A DNA stretch of 64,000 nucleotides from Eutypa lata (Eukaryota; Ascomycota; Sordariomycetes; Xylariales; Diatrypaceae): positions 1,302,001-1,366,000 of the forward strand of contig JAKULF010000003.1 in NCBI GenBank assembly GCA_022661535.1, written 5' to 3'. This document shows, piece by piece, positions 47,356 to 60,100 of this stretch. Position numbers and translations under genes: made by a program. Every line of letters begins with the position of its first letter. The stretch's first letter is position 1. The notes beneath the pieces were generated by a model. The model was not told the origin of the DNA. It saw nothing but the letters and a program-made list of their open reading frames with translations, and made no database searches.

Positions 47356-50300
47356 CGTGTTGATATCGTCTGACAGAGTAGAACGTATGCCTCAGCAAAC
47401 GGGTAATAGCACAGTGTCTACAAAGGAATGATAGCTTTTGCTCCGTCAAGAAGTAGTCAAGAAATGAGGTAACAAGGTGACGTTAAAGAGTGATCTGAAG
47501 AAATATAGAAAAAGCGTTACGTCAAGTAATACTGCAAAATGACCGAAGAATGAGTCTAAGTGCACCAACTTGTGACACGATGAACTGACAACAAAATCGA
47601 CTATCTCCAAGAAATGAACAATGGGTGGAAAGAACGGACAGCTATGCCTAGATAGCTGCAAAAGAATGGATGTGTAGGTATTACGATCTACGGTAACACA
47701 TAACGAAAGGTAAAGATGAAAAGACGGTGATTCACTCATGTATTGAATAAGGAGGATTGCACGAGTCCATATAACCATTTGCCTAGAATGAACACAGCTT
47801 CCCCCAAACCTTACCAACGGTCCTGTGTACGGTGTATCAAAATGGAACTCAAATAGGAAGCCGATGCCTGTAGTCGGCATTTGGTTCGTTGAGTGTTTGT
47901 TTCCAAACGAACCAGGCTGGTCCAATGGCAGCGCTGATCAAAGGAGCAAACAGCCACCAATCATTACCTATTGCTATGTAGTACTAGGGCTGCCAAGGTT
48001 ACGCAGTCCCATGTTACAGTTAAGATCCGTCATTGCATCACCAATTGCATGTTCCTCAGAGATGGATTACTGGAGAGAAACTCGCCTTAGGAATTAGGTA
48101 AGTATGCTGGCTGGCTGGCTGGTATGTAGCGAGCGGTTGGAGAGAGATCATCAAAGGTACATTTTTTGGACACCGTATGAAGAGACGATGCACGATATAT
48201 CGAGGTCCCCAACGGATTTTACCGAACCTTAAACCGCATGGTATCTATCACCATTTTAGATTCCTATAGGTCGTAAACTTACAACATTGCTGGACGTGGG
48301 ATGGTTGATATGTACATATGGACTCCGCGTCAGGGAGGTAGGGCATGGCCTAGTAATTTGGTTGGTCGCTAATTCATGTCTGTTTTTAGGTGGGACATTA
48401 GGCTTGAAACATGAAACCGCTTCCCCGGTCGACCTGCTAGAATCTGACAACTACCACACCATTTAGGCAGGTTTTAGCACGATTGAAGCTTATTAGGATA
48501 TGTGAATATATGCTATACAAACGAGTGAAGGATAGTAAGCATTTAAATCTACCTAGGTAGGATAATCTAGTCGGATTCTAAAAACTACCACTTGTATATA
48601 TTACACTAATCACTTGGTTAGAAATCAACTCGTAATACCTAAGCCCTACGTACAGGGCATACAGAGTACATACATATATGTATCTCTGCGTAGGTATCTT
48701 TCATCTACTCACTACTTCGCAGAAATGCACAATTTTTAATAAAAGCCCGGGCCAATTTTTTTTTTACCCATTCTATCAAAAGGATCACATCTTAAAATCA
48801 TTTCACGTATTAATTTTCATAGGTAGTTGCTTTTTTTTAAATAAATAAAGTTTGCTGGCTAGAAACGACGGGCGACTTGCGCTTGAAGCTTTACCGCGCG
48901 GCTACAATAGTCTGTAGCTATGTACCTGCCTAAATTCAGGGAGCCCGAGAGTTGACTGGCGTATCCAAACTTTCGCTTCAACTCCCTCCTTTCATTGTGA
49001 GTTAGCTCAAGCGAGCTTCAGTGACGTGATGGATACTTACTTATGTACACACCTATCTACTTACAAGATGTTCTAGCGAGCGCTTAAATCAGCGATATCT
49101 TCTTCCAATGCCGTCAACGGTACATACGCCCCCCCCCCCGAGTCCGTTCTCATGATAACTTACCGCGTGACCCTGAGGTTTGCGAGCGGGCCTATTCTTG
49201 TCGGCCTTCTAGCAGTGCTATCACATATATTTTTGCGTGATGCTTATGGACTGATCTTATGACTTGATATGAAATATGTGTAGCCTTGGTGCTTGGCCTA
49301 TCGGACCTGAGGAAAGAGCGATTGTCACCAAAATACAGTTTGATATTGTGATTCTAGCCTTGCGAAGTTGAATATTACAGTCGAGAACAAAATAGTTTGT
49401 CGTCTTTGGTTTTAGCTAAGGTAGTAATAGTAATGCAACGGTGAAGTACACAATCTATCATAAGAACCGGTTCAAGTTCGACCCTATCGTCGGTTAGATT
49501 TGGCAAGTGAGCAACCAAGGTAGCCACGACGATATGCCACATGACTAGAAATTCCGATAGGATACATTTGCCCTTACGAACCCCCTTTATGCTAATTGCC
49601 AGCTTGTAGGCCTTCTCTATACTTCATGTTCTCCTTTCAACTTTCATATTAGGGATGCCAGCTTAGTCCCTTTACCATATTCCTCTTGACTCCTCCCCTG
49701 ACTTCGAATCGGGCTATAGAGGAAACGGAGCTATATTGAGATCAAGTTCACACTGAGCTAAACCAATTGTCGCCACTACCAGGATTGCGCGGATTTCAGC
49801 AGCGACATACCGAAGGTTGGGTTTGCCTGCATACCTTAAGCATAACCACCATAAGGAGACAGCTCTACTAGTACACATTATCACCACCTAGGAAACACTC
49901 ACATAAGATCTAGCTATAGGCATATGTAGGAACTATCTTACCCCGGAGACTGATACCTATCCCTTCCCTAAATTCGCATTCAGGTGAAACTAGTTCCAAG
50001 GCCTTCAAGACGCGGCTCGAGCCACACCTGTCCTGTGGACTGCTAATGAATGGGGCAAATGACTTCAGAATCCGAGTAGCGTCTACCATGAAGTAAGTAG
50101 GTGAAGTAACCATCACTAAAATGTATTGACTAGAACTTCTCTTACATTTCGCTTGACAACTGAGTGCACCATCGCTAACTCCGCTTGCTGAGATTGTATA
50201 CCTTGATTTCTCTTATTTAGATGCGGAACTCACGGGCTCTTCATCCGGAGTCACTTCATATGCTACCACGATAGTGAAGCTTAGCTATAGCTATTGCCAG

Positions 50301-50638
50301 ATAGTGATTTCAACTTGGTGAACTTGAGTATATATACAACAAATAAGTCTATATAGATAGTTCCGTTTAAAGATGTAGATAGGGGTTGGTCGAAAGTGTT
50401 AGCTATGTAGCTAGGGTGGTTCAAGCTACCAATAGTGAAGGGCATGTTTGGTCCCAGCACGCAAAGGGTTATTCAGCATCAGAAGTATTTTAATTGCAGA
50501 ACTTAAGGAGATAATAGTGCTCTCTCTCTGGTAGCGTTAGTGTGGTATAAGGAACCATCCCTCTGATAGGGGAGGTTGAAATGTAGGCAAAAAGATGATG
50601 AAACTCGAAGTTAGGAAAAACTTCCACAAAAGAAATGC
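47356..50638. other. Long gene-free AT-rich region
   Basis: About 3.3 kb from the GH76 start to the tRNA terminator. The 159-residue minus frame at 47446-47925 is hydrophobic but has no recognisable domain. A TACCTAGGTA palindrome is at 48550-48559, and a TTTTTTTT run and a C-run (49131-49139) are present. The region contains no supported gene; it may include decayed sequence. Confidence 0.5.
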
Positions 50639-50645
50639 AAAAAAA
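50639..50645 (-). terminator. Pol III T-run terminator for tRNA-Ala
   Basis: Seven A on the plus strand, i.e. TTTTTTT on the coding (minus) strand, begins 36 nt past the tRNA 3' end. It is the first T run of at least five downstream and is the likely RNA polymerase III stop. Confidence 0.6.
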
Positions 50646-50681
50646 TTGATGGTATAACAGGGGGAATTTAACCCCTTTTGT

Positions 50682-50782
50682 TGGACTCGCGGGGAATCGA
50701 ACCCCGGACCACTCCCACATGTTCCGTTCTCTATAAGAGCACACGATGCTAAGGGAGTATTATACCACTAAACCACAAGCCC
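50682..50782 (-). tRNA. tRNA-Ala (anticodon AGC) with a 29-nt intron
   Basis: Read on the minus strand, the acceptor stem is GGGCTTG/CGAGTCC with discriminator A, and it includes the G3:U70 wobble pair that is the universal alanine identity element. The anticodon stem CTCCC/GGGAG encloses TTAGCA, giving anticodon AGC. The T arm is CGGGG-TTCGATT-CCCCG, with a perfect stem and B box. The mature tRNA is 72 nt without CCA. A 29-nt intron follows position 37, the canonical site for tRNA-splicing endonuclease. The D arm (GTTTAGTGGTATAAT) is weakly paired and looks like that of a tRNA-Gly, but it has a good A box. Confidence 0.9.
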
Positions 50783-53014
50783 AATGGTACCCTGTGATCT
50801 TCTCAGACCACAAGCTTCATTTGAGAAATTTCGGCTTATTATCGTATAGTACATTCGTGTGCGTAAAGGGTAAAAATCCCGTGTGCGTCCCACCATAAGT
50901 TTGCCCTAATCTCGTTCGGTGGGAGCCGGATCGACTCCTATGTAGATACGCTAAAGATGATAGGCCCTACAGAGCTTGGCGATGGGCAGGGATGAGAGGA
51001 GAGGCAGAGAGGGGGTGGGTTTGGGGCTGGTGTGGCTTACTATTTTGTACTAGAGTTTAGTTACTACTAGAACTTCGCTAACTTCTCACCCCATCTTCCT
51101 TTTTCACTTCTCATGAATCCTTTAGATATCAAGTGAGAAGATCTACAAAAACATTTCTCAAGATAGGCATTCGACTCGCCGGTGTTGAAACAAATTCAAT
51201 GCGTACCAAGCAAACATTGACATGATCGATGTAATTGTTTATATTAGTAATATGCGAACCCGAAGCTGTTTTATAGGGCCGATTTCACGGACAATGCAAT
51301 ATGGCAGTTGTGAGAGTTCTATGGTAAGTATACTGATGAGCCTCTTGTTCCCTTTGAGCTGCATCTGCTCTTTTAAGATTGGTGTTGTGAAGAGATGACT
51401 TTGGAAGCCTCCTAATTAGTAAAATGGCTTCATCCGTATTCATGAACAGCCAAACAAGAGATACAACACGGTATTATAATATTAAGCTATGGAAAGGATA
51501 CGTCTCTTCGCTGCTGTCATCAAAATTCATATGTTTTCAATGTTTCCTACCTAACTCGGTCATGGGACTCATCAATTTTAAGCTGTAAGGGATGCCTCTA
51601 TTGCGGAGGGCAATATGGGATTTGCTAAGCAATGAAATAACCTTCCTATTACAATCTATGTAGATTCCCTCGGCATAATGAGTGAAGGTGTCTCTCGGCG
51701 CCGAGATCCACCTACGATATGATTCGTATTGTGCATTCATCACATCACAGCCCAACAGCACAGGCCCCAGCTGATAAAGTTATAATAAGACTATCCTACA
51801 GGGGTAGTCACCCCACACGAGCTAACCAACATCGACCTTGATCGACGGATGTTTCTTCCAAGTCAAATTAAGCTTAACTGCTTTGTATAACGACGGATTG
51901 TAACACGGGAAAGGGACAATCAACTCTGTACCGGGAGCCTTTAGTTATCAGCTCGTTTCTCATCCCTTCTTCCCCTGAACGTGTAGTTGTTTCTTGGACC
52001 TCACTAACTACCTACCCTATGGCGATGGCTACATAAGAGAGTGCCACGTCCCCCAGGCTAAAGTGCCGTGTTTCAAGCTGATAGTGAACTCCCTTCTCCA
52101 CTCGGCCCCCAAAAGCAAGTTCCAGAACTCCCGGGTGCCGGAACCATTGGCGCTAAGATTCAGCACACTTCCAGGGCAGTCAAGGGCTGGTTGCTTCGCC
52201 ACGGCCTCGAATTCGGCAGGTGGGTGCATGTGCCTATGTATTGTACATATGTATGCATCTCTTCCAACTTCAGCATGCTTCGCTTGTAACGTTGTCGATC
52301 GGGGATGGCTAAGCTTTTTTTCTAGGGGCAAAGTCACATATGCTTTTTGCGGCCGCCCAACGGGGCATCTTGATGATCACCCGCGTCCCCACGTGCTAGG
52401 TATTTGTGCTATTCGTGCATGCTAGTGTAGGTAGAGCGTCGAGGCCTTACTGTTGTTTCTTCGCTCGGCGTTGTCGGCAGTGGCAACATGCCATGCCATA
52501 TTAACAACTATGGGCGTCTTAGAGCTGACAACTCACGTCTCGACCCCCGCTCGCCTCGTTGGGCATCCCTCCTCCTGTTTCGACCACTGCGCGCGGCAAC
52601 AACCGCGTGGTTATATGATTTAAGGGGATGTGGTAAGCCGCGATTGGTAGGTCGGTAGGTAAGGGCTTGCTGGAGCCGGGTCGTCGGCCGCTGGGCTCGA
52701 TCCAAATCTCACCAACCTACATAGTTAGCTTGCCTCTAATATTGGCGTCCAAGCATGGTGGAGGTCAACAGCTTCCGCTTACGTACAATCTTACGGCCCA
52801 CGATCATGGTATCAGGGTCGAGAGATGCCCCTTGGCGACCATGAGGGTTGCAGTCGTTCGGTGCAGCCCGCGCCGACATAAGGCGTGAAATGTTGAACCC
52901 TTCCCCCACTTCCCAGAGCCTATATAAGTGTACCGCGTAGTCCTGATGATGTTGATTTGGCATTCTGGGTGCTAAATCACACCGTATAATATCTCCTACT
53001 CCGATTCGCCCACC
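50783..53014. other. Intergenic region, no gene seen
   Basis: About 2.2 kb between the tRNA and the GH43 gene. It is AT-rich to about 51.9 kb, then more GC-balanced. Frames at 51537-51761 (-) and 51994-52425 (+) have no recognisable product. The last 100 bp include a TATATAAG at 52920-52927, about 90 bp before the GH43 start, a plausible TATA box. Confidence 0.55.
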
Positions 53015-54373
53015 ATGAAGAGCTTTCTCCTTGTGCTAAGTGCTAGTTTTGCAGCATGCTTCCCATCTGGCAGTCTGCCCAGTGCAAGACCCGTAAGTCA
53101 TCCATTTTCCGGGCCAGTGTTATGTTAGCCGTATATCGTCCTAGGGGCGATCAGGTTCTTTCTACCTACTTGCTTCTCTGGTTCGTTGAAATCTGGAGAA
53201 GTATTACATATATTTCCACCGGCCATCACCTTCCAACTCCAGTCATACTCACGCACACACATATTTATATATACACGAGTACTAACCTGCCTCCTAGATA
53301 TTGAGTCTCACCAACGTAACGAGAGCGGGCTTCGGTTCGGAGAGCAGCAGCAGCAGCAGCCCGCTCTCGAGGCGGGCGATCCAGGGTCCGCACATGGACC
53401 GGGACTTCCCGGACCCGAGCCTGATCTTCGGCGACGGGTCGTGGAAGGCGTACGGGACGTCGAGCAGCGGCAAGACGATACCGATCGCCGAGTCGGGCGA
53501 CGCGCAGACCTGGACGTTCACGGACACGGACGCGCTGCCGGACCCGGGCGCCTGGGTCGACCCCAACGACCGCGGCATCTGGGCGCCCGACGTCAACAAG
53601 AACGACGACGGCGTCTACGTCATGTACTACACCGGGAAGAAGGCCGGCGGCTCGCACTGCGTCGGCGTCGCCACCTCGTCCACGACCACGGGGCCCTTCA
53701 CGCCCAGCGACGAGCCCCTCGTCTGCGATGATGCTGGCGGTGGCATCATCGACCCGGCTGGCTACGACGATGGCACCAACCGTTGGCTCATGTGGAAGGT
53801 CGATGGTAACTCCCTTGGTGGCGCTACTACCTGCACGGGTGGCCCTAAGAGTGGCGACTACATGCCGACCCCGATCAAGCTTCAGCGGATGTCCCGTGAC
53901 GGGCTTACGCTTTTAGACAGCGCTAAGACGATCCTCGACAACGAGGGCGCAAGCAACGACGGTGTCGTCGAGGCACCGACTCTGTATAAAGTCCGTGACG
54001 ATCTCTTTGTAAGTTGCCCACCACCCCTGACACGACTAGACCTTTCGTCCTTTGTGTCACGTCACGTACGATGGCGTAGTCGCGCTGACTCCTTTTCATA
54101 TAGGTTCTGTTCTACAGTGCGCACTGCTACTCAAGCGACGACTACGACCTCGAGTACGCGTGGTCGAGCACCATTGACGGCTCCTACGGCGACCGGGGCC
54201 TCCTGCTCCGCACCGTCGACAACCGCGGCATCTACGGCCCCGGCCACATGGACATTGACCCGAACGGGTCGAACATCGTCTTTCACGGCCGCACCGTCGC
54301 CAATTCGGGCGGCTCCGCCCGGTACATGTACAGCGCCCAGCTTACCATCGACGGGCAGGCCATCGGTATCTAA
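53015..54373 (+). CDS. Secreted glycoside hydrolase family 43 protein
   Basis: Three exons: 53015-53092, 53298-54008 and 54104-54373, giving 352 residues. GH43 enzymes are five-bladed beta-propellers that release arabinose or xylose from plant cell-wall arabinan and xylan. The three catalytic acids are visible: general base Asp65 in DFPDPSL, the pKa-modulating Asp178 in IIDPAGYDD, and general acid Glu251 in GVVEAPTLY. Residues 1-16 form a signal peptide (MKSFLLVLSASFAACF), followed by a Ser-rich stretch with an RR (51-52) that could be a Kex2-type processing site. The whole chain is one catalytic domain with no carbohydrate-binding module. It stands alone in a gene-poor stretch, and its coding DNA is much more GC-rich than the flanks. 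Exact substrate is unknown. Confidence 0.92.
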
Positions 54374-55101
54374 GTAAGCTCCCCGCGAGCGGTGGAAGGA
54401 GTGTGTTTTTGGGTATCCTTTTTCTGTTGAGCTAGTGTGAGTAGGGATGTTTGAAAAAGGAAATTTAAGCTGTATATATTAGATCACATACCATATTTTG
54501 TATATATTATCTCCTGGCATATAGCGAACTGTCAATTTACACTTGTATATATCTATCTGCATATCGCGTTTTTCGGATGTTAATGAGACAGTAACTACAG
54601 TAGAAATATGTGTCTTATTACCCGGGTAAATTTCTATCAGCTCCAATTCATTCAGGGTAGTATGAAATGACCCCTTTATTCTTCAGTTAACCAGGTAGTT
54701 ATCTAGTGAATGCTTCCAATACTCAGTCAGGTATTCGTTCTTGATATCCCCATATCCCCACCTTCCAGTCATTTACTCTCATAACAGACCATGGAAGCCT
54801 ACCATACGCGGATAGCGTTCTATTCGGCGTTAAGATTTGGCCAACTCACCTAGGTACGTATATATGACAAACTTCACATAATTAAGCGTAGCTAGTGAGG
54901 AAGGAAGCGAGGCTTTAGTTGATCAACCTAATGGCACCTTCGTGAAATACAAAGGGGGAGATGCTCGCATACTTGAGAACAGGTACCTAGTTATTTACAG
55001 GAGTTTCAGTCTGGCAATGTGTAACTAGCTTTACATTATCCATGACGTGTGTGGTCCATCCAGGGCACCATCTCCGAAGCTGAGGGAAGTACTTTCCAGC
55101 T
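54374..55101. other. Spacer between convergent genes
   Basis: The 728 bp between the GH43 stop (+) and the EED stop (-). AT-rich on the left, with no gene seen. It includes a near-match of the TACCTAGGTA palindrome at 54848-54857. Confidence 0.55.
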
Positions 55102-57108
55102 TTACTTCTTGTCCTTCTCCTCCCCCTTCACCTTCTTATCCCAGCGCTGCAAGATGATGGCGAGATTCTTGCTACCCACGACGACGCACCACTCGCCGCT
55201 CGAATTCCACGCCACCTGCCGGCCGACAAAGTCCTTAATCGTGAGCTTGCTAGTCGCGTGGGCCTTGATGGCGTCCTCCACCTTCGTCATGTCGTACTTG
55301 CCCTCCCAGGACTCCAGCGTCTCCTGCGTGTAGTTGGTGCTCAGGTCCCCGTGCGTCTCGACGTCCATGCTGCCGGTGCGCCCCGAGACAACCGAGTCCC
55401 TATCGCTGGCGTCCTTGAGCTTGCTGACGGCGTCGCCCTGCTTCCTATGCTTAATAGGCTGCAGCCATCCCGGGCGGCTCACCGGCTGGACCCTGTCGCT
55501 GCTCTCCTTCATCTCCGTCACGAATTTGTGGTAGCCGATCAGCCTCGCGAGATCCCAGAAGTAGATCTCGGAGTGGGCGTTGCCGAATGCCAGCACCGGG
55601 TTCTTGTCCTTCTGGTGGAACAGCTTGAACCGGAGGTAGAACTGGTGACCGCAGCCCGGCGTGTGGAACTGCAATAGACGGGTGTACTGCGAACTTGTCG
55701 CGGGAGAGAACGCAGAGCGTGTCAAGCGTTCCGTATCGCTAGTGGTGGGCGCGCTCGACGGGCCAGGTATGGCGTCATCGGATGAGAAGCCCTCGATGCG
55801 CCACAGAACTATGATGTCTTCGTGACAAGCTCTCGAGAGAACGAGATCCCCAAAGAAGGCAACACTGGAACCATGCATTAGAAGGTCCTGATCAGGAGAG
55901 GGCTCGTATACCTACCAGTCGACGATTCCGCTATGGACCTCGGAAGTGAAGAAATGTGGATAATGGACCACAACAGGTGGTGGGGGGTTCTTGTCCGTAG
56001 GCCTAGTTGAGAGATCCGGTAGCGTCCACTGAGAATTGTCAATATAGCTCTATTGACTAATTTGGGAAACTCACCATGCAAACTACATTATCATGTCCAG
56101 CAGAGAGGACATATCGACCATTGTTGTGGAAAGCCTAGCGGATTAGTTAGCACATATATCACTAGAACGGCTAATGCCTTGAACGTGCCACCGTGAGTAG
56201 GTGTGATGTGTGCCCTTCGCCTGCAAGAAGGGCTATGCATGGCTGCTTCGCGTCTTTCGGATCGAGACTCCATATTCGGATCGTGGTATCATCCGAAGCA
56301 GATGCAATGTGAAGGAAGTTGGTAGGACAGGTGGCGAGGTCATTGATTTCCTAGGTTTTTGTAAGTTATCGATATTACCAAGCCTGCTTGTATCACCTAC
56401 TCCTCCATGACCGGCCAGCACCTATTCACTGTTAGCTAAGGTACTCTCCAGTTGGGTAGCAATTACATAGGCTATGCCTTCCTGACCTTGACAAGCTTTC
56501 CTTGAATGACGTCATAAACTTTGACTTTGGCATCTCTGCCAGCTATACAGAGATATGGTGCTTCTGTCTCCGGGTCCTTGGTCCAAGTGCAGCTACAGTT
56601 CATAGCCTCTTTCTACCCATTGTTAGTGTTGGATTAAAATAGGAACACAATAGACAACTCACATCGTCATCTCGGAAGAGCTGGACAAGCTCGTAAGGAG
56701 GGTTGGAGTTGCTGCATAGGCGGTATATGACAACCTGAGGGAAACAGTCAGAAACCCAATCTCTCTACCAACGTCTCGTACGTAGATACCTACATGCTTC
56801 TTGCTAACAGCAGCGAAGATAGGGTCATGTGACTCATCTCCATAAGGATAGAACTTCACATCAAAGAATTCTGTATTCTAATATGAGCAGGCTGTAGAGT
56901 CGGTGCCCTTGTTAGGAGAATTGTGGCTTACCAGTATCCTGATCATCAGATGACAAATATTGGAAGTCATCCTGTGAAACAAAGTGTTAGTAGATGATCT
57001 GAACTATTGAAACATGGATATATTGTGTTGCCTTGAACTCACCTCAAATCCAATGGATGCTTTCAACCGGGGAAGATCCCACTCGTCGGTATTCATCATT
57101 GAGGGCAT
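55102..57108 (-). CDS. eed: Polycomb PRC2 subunit EED/ESC homologue (WD40)
   Basis: Ten exons: 57108-57043, 56971-56932, 56870-56794, 56734-56663, 56612-56487, 56421-56401, 56350-56192, 56134-56075, 56028-55916 and 55864-55102, giving 498 residues. EED is the seven-bladed WD40 subunit of Polycomb repressive complex 2, which binds trimethylated H3K27 and stimulates the SET-domain methyltransferase. Recognisable segments are FFDVKFYPYG, AGHGGEINDLATCP, IASASDDTTIRIW, GRYVLSAGHDNVVCMW, FFGDLVLSRACHEDIIVLW and LAFGNAHSEIYFWDL, in the order seen in EED. All ten exons join in frame using short introns (46-72 nt); exon 6 is only 21 nt. An acidic, Ser/Asp-rich insertion (HRKQGDAVSKLKDASDRDS) lies before the last blade. 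The join between exons 7 and 8 is the least certain. Confidence 0.88.
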
Positions 57109-60100
57109 CGTGTAAGTAGGTCATGCATACTCCAAATGTTATCGACAATTGGTTTGGAAGAGGATGGTGTTAAGTGAGGTTATTGCGGGGCCCAATCGGA
57201 CAATAAGGACTGCAAAGTAAAGCTGCGTAGGGGTTTAAACTACATGCCTAGGTAGATACGTAGTCGTAGTTGTCTCTTCTGTGCAGGTGGTCGATTGATA
57301 AGAGTAGGTCCTTTTGTAGATTGCTTCACCACTGGAGGATTTCATTTACCTATTCCTCCCCGCTGTAAGTCACGGCAGTTTCTCTCGATGGACTCCCAAA
57401 TTGATAATATACGTCTTAGAACTAAATAATAATTGTATCTTTTTATTGTTATTAGAGGACATCAAGATATAGAAACGACGTCGTTTTAACGCGTTAACTT
57501 TGAATTCAAGAGCATTTGAAAACGCGTCGGTCTAATTGACTACCTGAGCCACATGTGGCTTGACTATCCAAAGATTGGTCAGTAGGTACTCTGTTTGTCA
57601 CATCTTCTGCTTCCATAAATGCAAATATCAATACAGGGGATTCTTGTCCGTTTCTTTTCTTGAGAGAAACATATATTCAAGAAAACAAAAACAAAAGGAA
57701 GGACTTTCGGCCGATGCCGTCGAGTTATTAGAGGTTGATACCTCTACATATAATTAACTATGTGGCGTGCCAAGATTTGATGTCGGGCTACGAAACCCCT
57801 AATCCAGATGGAGTTATACGGACTTTACGAGGCCTCTATTTTGCTCGTTCACATTAACCCTGAAATTGCAAGCCATACATAAGTAGTTTGACCAGAAATG
57901 GTTTCTTGCAGTATCATTTGGGGCTGCTTGTACTGAAGATTACTGATCTAGTCAATGCTTGTATCCTGGCAATCATGAGGGGAGAGAGACCCTGGTAGAT
58001 CTAACCAAGCAAATCACACACATTTTTTCTTTTTGAAATGTCCTTCACTTCGAGATGCCTGCCTGCCTGCTCCCCTGAGGTTGGAGGCGACGTACTACAT
58101 TTTTGCAGGCTTGTTCCCGGTCACCGGTGAGCAATGTCAGTACATATGTAGTCGCACAAGTCGAAATCAGTTGAACATGCCCACGTGCGAATTTGCCCGT
58201 CAAGTAGGGGAAAGCAATGGCTGCTTCAACGGCGCGCCCGTTTTTAGTTGGTTGGCGCTAATTTTCAGCATCTTCAGCCGCTTCACTGTTAGTTAAGTTA
58301 ATTAGAATCCTAGTGTTTCATAGAACCTAATCGGTGATGGCAGGTACAATAGTCCCGACTCGTCCGGGATTGGACTGTATTTCTCGTCTTATACTACATA
58401 TGTAGATACGAACTTTTTTTCTATTTTGCCTATCTACTGCAGGTTGTATGTGTCATGACATAATCTACGCAAGCATGTAATGAGGGGAGGGAGGGGATCT
58501 TTTCCAACGAAATGAATGTACTTCGTAAAGGCGTCGCCGTTTCTTATATGTATGTACATAGCACTATACGAAGTAGAAACTCCGACATTATTAGTTATAT
58601 GAGGCTTTCACGATGCAACCCTGCTGCATATGTCAAAAACTTCGGGCTTCTCGTCTGTCGATCATGGAATTGGCAATGCTCTCCCTTTCGCCTTAAAATC
58701 CCAGGAGCAGTACTGATCTACGTAGCAATAGGGATTGGAGCATCACAGGATCGGGAGATTTGTGCCCTGAGGTTGTTATGCGGGCCACCAATCAGTGGTC
58801 TTCGATGAGTGCAGCGAAGCAGAGCACGTACAAATCGAGCACCAATCGACCCCGAATCGACAAGAGCTTTGACGTTTTTCCCAATTTTGTATCTTTGATA
58901 ACCCCTCGCTCTTGTACTTATCGGAATGCGCTTCTTAATTTCTCATATCCGAATCGTAGCCCTCTAACTTACGCCCTTGTGTAGAAGAAGCAAAGCATTT
59001 TTATATGTATCTAGGTATATATAAAACCGGGGTGCATCTCTATAAACTCGAAAACACTTACATATGTAGTTACAACCAAAGGTTGGGATATGTAGTTTGA
59101 CAGTGTGCTATTTACTATCAACACGTTAAGAGTCTTCTATGTATCTGGGCATAAGCGCGTAAGAGCTGGAGAAGTTTTTATAGCTATCCATGGAAATAAA
59201 CAACTAATAATAACTATCATTTACGCTTATGCACTGCCGGCAAGCAACGTCTCTAGCCATACCTATATCCTAAGTGGACGGGAGATATTGCCGTGGCTTG
59301 TTTGACAGCCGTTGAATTTGGATAGTTACAACACTAGTGCATTGAATATGCTCGCCCGCCCTCCATCAAACCGATTTGCCTGCTCGTCAGTTATATCCGC
59401 ATCTGGAAATACGTAAACTATGTATATACAAGCTAGGTGCTGGTCACATACAAAAGTCCCTCTGATGAGAATGCCTCAAGCCCCGGGCTGCCCGGCTGCT
59501 TCGACATCCCCGAAGATCCGTAATATCCTACATACATACATATGTAGTAACTGTTCTGGAATTTGAGAGGGAATTCGGTTGTCCAATCCCAGTAGCAGAT
59601 CCCGGGGGGGCGGTTCATCAATGCTTTAACGGGGATCATGAGGCTACACCACGACCACGACAATACCCAGAAGCTCTCACCCAGAACACTGGATCCAGTC
59701 ATTCTGCAGAGGGGCTTGAGCCCCGTACGCTAATAGCAGTCAACTCCTCTATAAAGAACACACTAACAAGCATAAAGTATCAACTACATTAATAGTCAAC
59801 CTCACAAAATAAAGTCAAAGTGTACCTGACTACCTACCTCGTACTCCATAGGAATCCTTGCACTCGCAAGCAATACCAAAACCGTCAATTGTCTCCGCTT
59901 TCTGCCTGACTTTGTTAATTGGATTGGTTTGTCAAGAAATGGAGAAATGGGCATTTGTCACAAAATCTTATACATATCTATATGTAGGCAGTTAAGTAAA
60001 CGGCGGCCAAGAGAATGGTACATATCCGCAGTATGGCCATAAGGCAGAGTGACTAAAATTGGTAAAAATCTATTGGTTGAGCTATTAAAACGGAGTAGGT

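Noticed and set aside
47446..47925. 159-residue hydrophobic minus frame, with W-rich sequence just upstream (about 47880-47960) faintly like an aquaporin C-terminal helix
   Set aside because: Frame is broken by stops, no NPA motif is intact, and similarity is too weak to call a pseudogene.
51537..52425. Frames at 51537-51761 (-) and 51994-52425 (+)
   Set aside because: No domain, no supporting splice structure, composition like surrounding spacer.
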